DNA from: Amycolatopsis balhimycina FH 1894
GTDB taxonomy: Bacteria > Actinomycetota > Actinomycetes > Mycobacteriales > Pseudonocardiaceae
NCBI RefSeq assembly: GCF_000384295.1
Contig: NZ_KB913037.1
Location: forward strand, 10,594,228-10,658,227
Length of the DNA: 64,000 bases
Reading direction: 5' to 3'
The position numbers were made by a program, and so were the translations under genes. The notes under the pieces were generated by a model. The model was not told where the DNA came from. It saw only the letters and a list, made by a program, of their open reading frames with translations, and ran no database searches. Within the stretch, counting starts at the first letter, position 1. Each line of letters starts with the position of its first letter. Shown here piece by piece: positions 60,630 to 64,000 of the stretch.

Positions 60630-61503
60630 CGCTGCTCCTCGCGTGCTGGTCGATGAGGTCGAGCACGGCCGGCCACGCGCCTTCGGGCAGGTCGTGGCCC
60701 ATGCCGCGGACGGTTTCGTGGCGGGCGCCGGGAATCGCGCGGGCGGTGGCGGCGCCGCCGGTGGGGTGGACCATCCGGTCGCGGTCGCCGTGGATCACCA
60801 GCGTCGGCGCGGTGATCTTCCGCAGGAGCGGCGTCCGGTTGCCGGACTTCATGATCGCGGCGAGCTGGCGGCCGACGCCACCGGCGGTCGGGTCGCGGTC
60901 CCAGCCCTTCGCGGCCGTCTCGCGCACCCAGGCCTCGTCGAACGGGAAGCCGCGCGAGCCGATGTGGCGGAACATCCGGACGGCGCTCTCGACGGCCTCT
61001 TCGCGGGACTTCGGCGGTTTCGCGCCCATCATCCGCAACGTCGAGAGCGCGGGGCGGCCGAGCAGGCGCGACCCGGTCGTCGACATGATCGACGTCAGGG
61101 TGCGGATCCGGTCCGGGTACCGCGCCGCGGTGGTCTGGGAGATCATGCCGCCCATGGAGACACCCGCGAGGTGGGCGGTCTCGAGGTCCAGCGCGTCGAA
61201 CAGGCCCATGGTGTCGGCGGCCATGTCCGCCAGGTCGTACTGCTGCGGGGGAAACCGCCCCGCGAGCATGCCGAGGAGGCTCGGCGGCCGGAAGCGCGGG
61301 TGCGTCGAGCCCCCGGCGTCCCGGTTGTCGAACCGGACGACCTCGTAGCCGCGCTGGGCGAGCTGGGCGCAGAAGGCGTCCGGCCAGCTGTGCAGCTGCT
61401 GGCCGAGCCCGGCGACGAGGACCAGGGGTTCGGCGCCGGTATCCCCGATCCGTTCGTAGGCCAGGGAAATCCCGCGGCCGACGTCCGCGATCCGCTCGGT
61501 CAA
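60613..61503 (-). CDS. alpha/beta-fold hydrolase
   Basis: 296 aa. Nucleophile elbow GVSMGGM near residue 113, VIHGDRDRMV with the acid and a GMGHDLPEGAW His. An esterase/lipase or lactone hydrolase that could open esters made by the Baeyer-Villiger enzyme. TTG 61503 follows GGAGGT at 5 bp and overlaps the P450 stop (TTGA), so the two are coupled. Confidence 0.88.
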   Translation of the reverse strand: MTERIADVGRGISLAYERIGDTGAEPLVLVAGLGQQLHSWPDAFCAQLAQRGYEVVRFDNRDAGGSTHPRFRPPSLLGMLAGRFPPQQYDLADMAADTMGLFDALDLETAHLAGVSMGGMISQTTAARYPDRIRTLTSIMSTTGSRLLGRPALSTLRMMGAKPPKSREEAVESAVRMFRHIGSRGFPFDEAWVRETAAKGWDRDPTAGGVGRQLAAIMKSGNRTPLLRKITAPTLVIHGDRDRMVHPTGGAATARAIPGARHETVRGMGHDLPEGAWPAVLDLIDQHARSSDVPAP

Positions 61504-62789
61504 GAAGCACCTCCGGTCATCCGGCGGCGCACGATCGCGCGGCCGCCCTTGGCCGGGGCATAGGCGACGCCCCGGGAGTGCCAGCGCTCGCCGGGCGCTT
61601 CGGTCGGTACCAGCGTGAAGTCCCGCAGGAGGGTCCGCAGCACGACGGTCATCTCCATGGTCGCGAAGGCGGCGCCGAGGCAACGGCGGGTGCCGCCGCC
61701 GAACGGGATCCACTGGTAGAGGTCCGGGCGCGCGCCTTCGAAGCGGTGGGGGTCGAAGGTGGCCGCGTGGGGGAAGACGACGTCGTCGTCGTGGATCAGC
61801 GCGATGCTCACGAGCACCGCGTACCCCTTCGGCAGCGTCCAGCGGCCGAGCCGGTAGCCGTCCTGCTTGACCTGCCGGGCGGTGAGGTCGATGACCGGGC
61901 GGGTGCGCTGGACCTCGAGGATGGTGGCGTCGAGGAGTTTCCCGTTGTCTTCCAGTTCCGCCAGCAGCGCGGGGTGGCGGCGCAGGCGTTCGACGGCCCA
62001 GGCCAGCGTCGTCGCGGTGGTCTCGTGGCCGGCGGTGAGCAGGGTGAGGAGCTGGTCGCTGATCTCTTCGCGGCTCAGTTTCGACCCGTCGTCGTAGCGG
62101 GTCTGCAGCATCATCGAGAGGACGTCGTCCCCGTCCGGCCGGGCTTTGGCGATCAGCCGGCCGACGATGGCGTCGTACTCGCGGCGCATCCGTTCGAAGC
62201 GGCGCCACGGGTTGAAGCGGCCCTTCTTGGGAATCGGCAGCACGGCCAGCCGGGAGCCGAGGGTGACGAACGGCGGCAGCAGTTCGCGCAGCTCGGCGAA
62301 CTCGGCCCCTTCGGCGCCGAACACCGCGCGCAGGATGGCGTTGAGGGTGATCCGCATCATCGACGGCAGCGTCGCGAACGCTTTCCTGTCCGGCCAGCTC
62401 GCCAGCTCGCGGACGGTCTCCTCTTCGACGATCTTCTCGTACGCCGCGAGCCGCCGTCCGTGGAAGGGCGGTACCAGGAGCTTGCGCTGCCTCCGGTGTT
62501 CCTCGCCGGAGAGGGCGAACATCGACCGCGACCCGAGCACGCGCCCGAGGTTGACCTCGAGGTTGTCGACGAGGTCGGGCCCCGAGGTGAACAGCTGTTT
62601 GATCTCGGCGGGATCGCTGATCACGACGGCGTTGCCGAAGATCGGCACGTTCACTGTGAAGGCGTCCCCGTAGCGCTCTTTGAGCCGCCGCATGCCGCGC
62701 AGGGGCTGCGTCAGCGCGTAGGCGCCCTGGACGGCGCGGGGCGCGGTGGGCCCCGGCGGCAGCGTCGTGGGGCTTGTCATGGTCGTCAT
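61500..62789 (-). CDS. cytochrome P450
   Basis: 429 aa. Helix I AGHETTAT, K-helix EVQRTRP, and heme-binding FGGGTRRCLG with Cys370 are intact. No own ferredoxin or reductase is encoded next to it. ATG 62789 with GGGAGGGTCG. First gene of the cluster, facing the TetR gene with tandem operators between them. Confidence 0.93.
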   Translation of the reverse strand: MTTMTSPTTLPPGPTAPRAVQGAYALTQPLRGMRRLKERYGDAFTVNVPIFGNAVVISDPAEIKQLFTSGPDLVDNLEVNLGRVLGSRSMFALSGEEHRRQRKLLVPPFHGRRLAAYEKIVEEETVRELASWPDRKAFATLPSMMRITLNAILRAVFGAEGAEFAELRELLPPFVTLGSRLAVLPIPKKGRFNPWRRFERMRREYDAIVGRLIAKARPDGDDVLSMMLQTRYDDGSKLSREEISDQLLTLLTAGHETTATTLAWAVERLRRHPALLAELEDNGKLLDATILEVQRTRPVIDLTARQVKQDGYRLGRWTLPKGYAVLVSIALIHDDDVVFPHAATFDPHRFEGARPDLYQWIPFGGGTRRCLGAAFATMEMTVVLRTLLRDFTLVPTEAPGERWHSRGVAYAPAKGGRAIVRRRMTGGAS

Positions 62790-62806
62790 CGACCCTCCCG
62801 GAAGGT

Positions 62807-62846
62807 GGTACGCGAGCGTACCGTCGGTACGGTACGCCGGTGTACC
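62807..62846. promoter_or_regulatory. tandem TetR operators
   Basis: GGTACGC-GA-GCGTACC (62807-62822) is perfect; GGTACGC-CG-GTGTACC (62831-62846) has one mismatch; the starts are 24 bp apart. Located between the divergent P450 and TetR starts. Confidence 0.7.
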
Positions 62847-62872
62847 ATCCGGTTTCAAGGGAGGGGTATAGC

Positions 62873-63460
62873 GTGACTTCCGTGGACGTCGACACCCGCC
62901 GGTTCCGGCAGCGGCTGCTGGACGGGCTGGCCGCGTCGATCACCGAGGACGGCTTCCGCGACACGACGGTCGCCGACATCGTCCGCCGCGCCCGCACCTC
63001 CCGCCGGACGTTCTACGAACACTTCTCCAGCCGTGAAGAGTGCTTGATCGCGCTCCTGGCCGAGGCGAACCGTTCGATGATCCGGCAGATTTCCGACGCC
63101 GTCGACCCGCGCGCCCCCTGGGCGGTCCAAGTGCGGCAGGCCATCGAAGCGTGGATCGCGTGCGCGGAGTCCGAGCCGGCGATCACGTTGAGCTGGATCC
63201 GGGACGTACCGGCGCTCGGCGCTTCGGCCCGCGACCTGCAGCGCGACGCGATGGAGGGATTCATCGCGATGACACAGCGGCTGACGGACACGGCGGAGAT
63301 GCGCGCGGCGGGCATCTGCCCACCGTCCCGTCAGCTGTCGATCATGCTGCTGGGCGGCCTGCGGGAGCTGATCGCCACCACCGTCGAGGACGGCGGCCGG
63401 GCCGGCGACGTCACCGAGCTCGCGGTGCGTGCCTCGATCGCCCTGCTCGGCCCGGCCTGA
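62873..63460 (+). CDS. TetR-family regulator of the P450 cluster
   Basis: 195 aa. HTH (TTVADIVRRARTSRRTFYEHF at about 24-44, here split by the turn), then a helical ligand domain. GTG 62873 after GGGAGGGGTATAGC; the upstream extension crosses the operators and is rejected. It probably represses the cluster and itself. Confidence 0.9.
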   Translation: MTSVDVDTRRFRQRLLDGLAASITEDGFRDTTVADIVRRARTSRRTFYEHFSSREECLIALLAEANRSMIRQISDAVDPRAPWAVQVRQAIEAWIACAESEPAITLSWIRDVPALGASARDLQRDAMEGFIAMTQRLTDTAEMRAAGICPPSRQLSIMLLGGLRELIATTVEDGGRAGDVTELAVRASIALLGPA

Positions 63461-63469
63461 GCCGAACGC

Positions 63470-63518
63470 CGTGAAGGCCACCTTCAGGAACTTGAAGTTC
63501 CTGAAGGTGGCCTTCACG
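63470..63518. repeat. intergenic palindrome, family B copy 3
   Basis: Perfect 24-bp arms around one G; core GTGAAGGCCACCTTCAGG. Nine bases after the TetR stop; the next gene is convergent. Confidence 0.9.
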
Positions 63519-63702
63519 ACAGGCTGAACCGGTCAGGCGTCGAGGTCCTGGGCGATCAGCTCGGCCAGGGCGTCGACCGTGGCCTGCGGATCGCGTTCGA
63601 CCGCCCGGAGTTGCCGGCGGTGATGGCCCCGATGGTGGCGACGGCGGAGGAGGCGGCCTGGTTCGCCTCCCGCGCCCTGCCAGGAAAGTCGCGGACGAAC
63701 GT
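63519..63702. other. gap with possible coding remnants
   Basis: No complete gene. A minus-strand frame ending at 63534 reads VERDPQATVDALAELIAQDL before TGA, and an overlapping plus-strand frame reads PELPAVMAPMVATAEEAAWF. Both have gene-like codons but no start. Either may be a decayed end of a gene. Confidence 0.3.
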
Positions 63703-63751
63703 CCGGCCGGGGCGTGGTCCCGGTGCGCCCGCGGGACCACGCCCCGGCCGG
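63703..63751. terminator. strong hairpin terminator of the Asp23 gene
   Basis: 20-bp perfect stem with a 9-nt loop, 5 bp past the minus-strand stop at 63757. Confidence 0.8.
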
Positions 63752-63756
63752 CGCGG

Positions 63757-64000
63757 TCAGTCGCCGAGGTGGATGTCCGCGATGTGGACGTCCAGGTTGT
63801 CGACCTCGAGGCCCAGAAGCCGCTCGACGGCGTCGATCACGTCGACCCGGATGCGCTCGGCCAGCGGCTTGACCGCGTGCCCGAACTCGATCACCAGCGG
63901 CACGCTGATCGTGACGACCTCGCCGTCGACCACGACCGTGAGGTCCCCGGCAAGGTCGTGCACGCCTTCGGTCTTGCGGGCGACGCCGGTGACGACCTTC
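63757..64000 (-). CDS. Asp23/Gls24-family envelope stress protein, N-terminus outside the window
   Basis: 81 codons of the C-terminal part: KVVTGVARKTEGVHDLAG, ISVPLVIEFGHAVKPLAERI and the final VDNLDVHIADIHLGD follow the Asp23 pattern of repeated strands. Such proteins are linked to envelope and alkaline stress. The start is beyond position 64000. Confidence 0.88.
   Translation of the reverse strand, partial: KVVTGVARKTEGVHDLAGDLTVVVDGEVVTISVPLVIEFGHAVKPLAERIRVDVIDAVERLLGLEVDNLDVHIADIHLGD

Noticed and set aside
63411..63740. Minus-strand 109-codon frame across the last palindrome
   Set aside because: Pro/Arg-rich shadow of the TetR gene end, palindrome and terminator.

Overview
The window is about 64 kb of very GC-rich DNA. 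Codon third positions are strongly G/C, leaderless-looking promoters are common, and there are BTAD/SARP regulators, a GT87 mannosyltransferase and sugar ABC transporters without a dedicated ATPase. This points to a filamentous actinomycete. Pseudonocardiaceae, and Amycolatopsis in particular, is my best guess, but that genus call is inference. No rRNA, tRNA, CRISPR array, transposase or integrase is visible. The region looks like chromosome with carbon-use and stress/regulatory genes.

Layout. 1-6.4 kb: glycerol uptake and catabolism (glpF-glpK-glpD) facing an IclR regulator that is co-transcribed with a second glycerol kinase; two IclR-type operators lie between them. 6.5-11.5 kb: an APH-type kinase, leaderless argG with a phased ARG-box-like motif, an ArsP-type permease and an alditol oxidase. 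11.4-24.6 kb: a pectin-degradation locus made of a LacI repressor, a divergent Gfo/Idh/MocA oxidoreductase, and an eight-gene operon. That operon encodes a sugar-binding lipoprotein, two permeases, a DUF624 protein, two more Gfo/Idh/MocA enzymes, a PmoA-family protein and a PL1 pectate lyase. It is followed by a PL3 pectate lyase and a pectin methylesterase. Three promoters share a TTGACA-18 bp layout and a LacI-like AAGCGCTTTCTC element.

24.7-41.4 kb: an amidohydrolase, a STAS protein with a SigB-like promoter, two BTAD regulators each divergent from a small secreted protein, a TetR/cupin pair, a universal stress protein, a prepilin peptidase, a TIGR01777 epimerase, a PucR-type regulator, a GDXG esterase, a quinone oxidoreductase and very small ORFs. 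41.4-49.3 kb: the glgA-glgC pair, a secreted SdrD-B-like protein, a MerR/B12-domain-like regulator, a 2'-5' RNA ligase-like protein and an EF-G paralogue preceded by a 33-codon arginine-rich leader ORF. 49.5-57.8 kb: a PLP enzyme, an acyltransferase, a GT87 enzyme, small membrane and SRPBCC proteins, a YdcF protein, a methyltransferase/MerR pair, a lone LigD-type phosphoesterase domain and a DUF998 protein. 57.9-63.5 kb: a P450, hydrolase, SDR-remnant, Baeyer-Villiger monooxygenase and NAD kinase cluster facing a TetR regulator with two tandem operators. The window ends in an Asp23 gene.

The most striking unexplained structure is a set of long, near-perfect palindromes (49-57 bp, two related sequence families, six copies, one split by 64 nt). 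All lie between convergent genes and often supply the stop codons. A different 119-bp symmetric array with a 21-bp period at 57013-57131 does the same with TAA stops.
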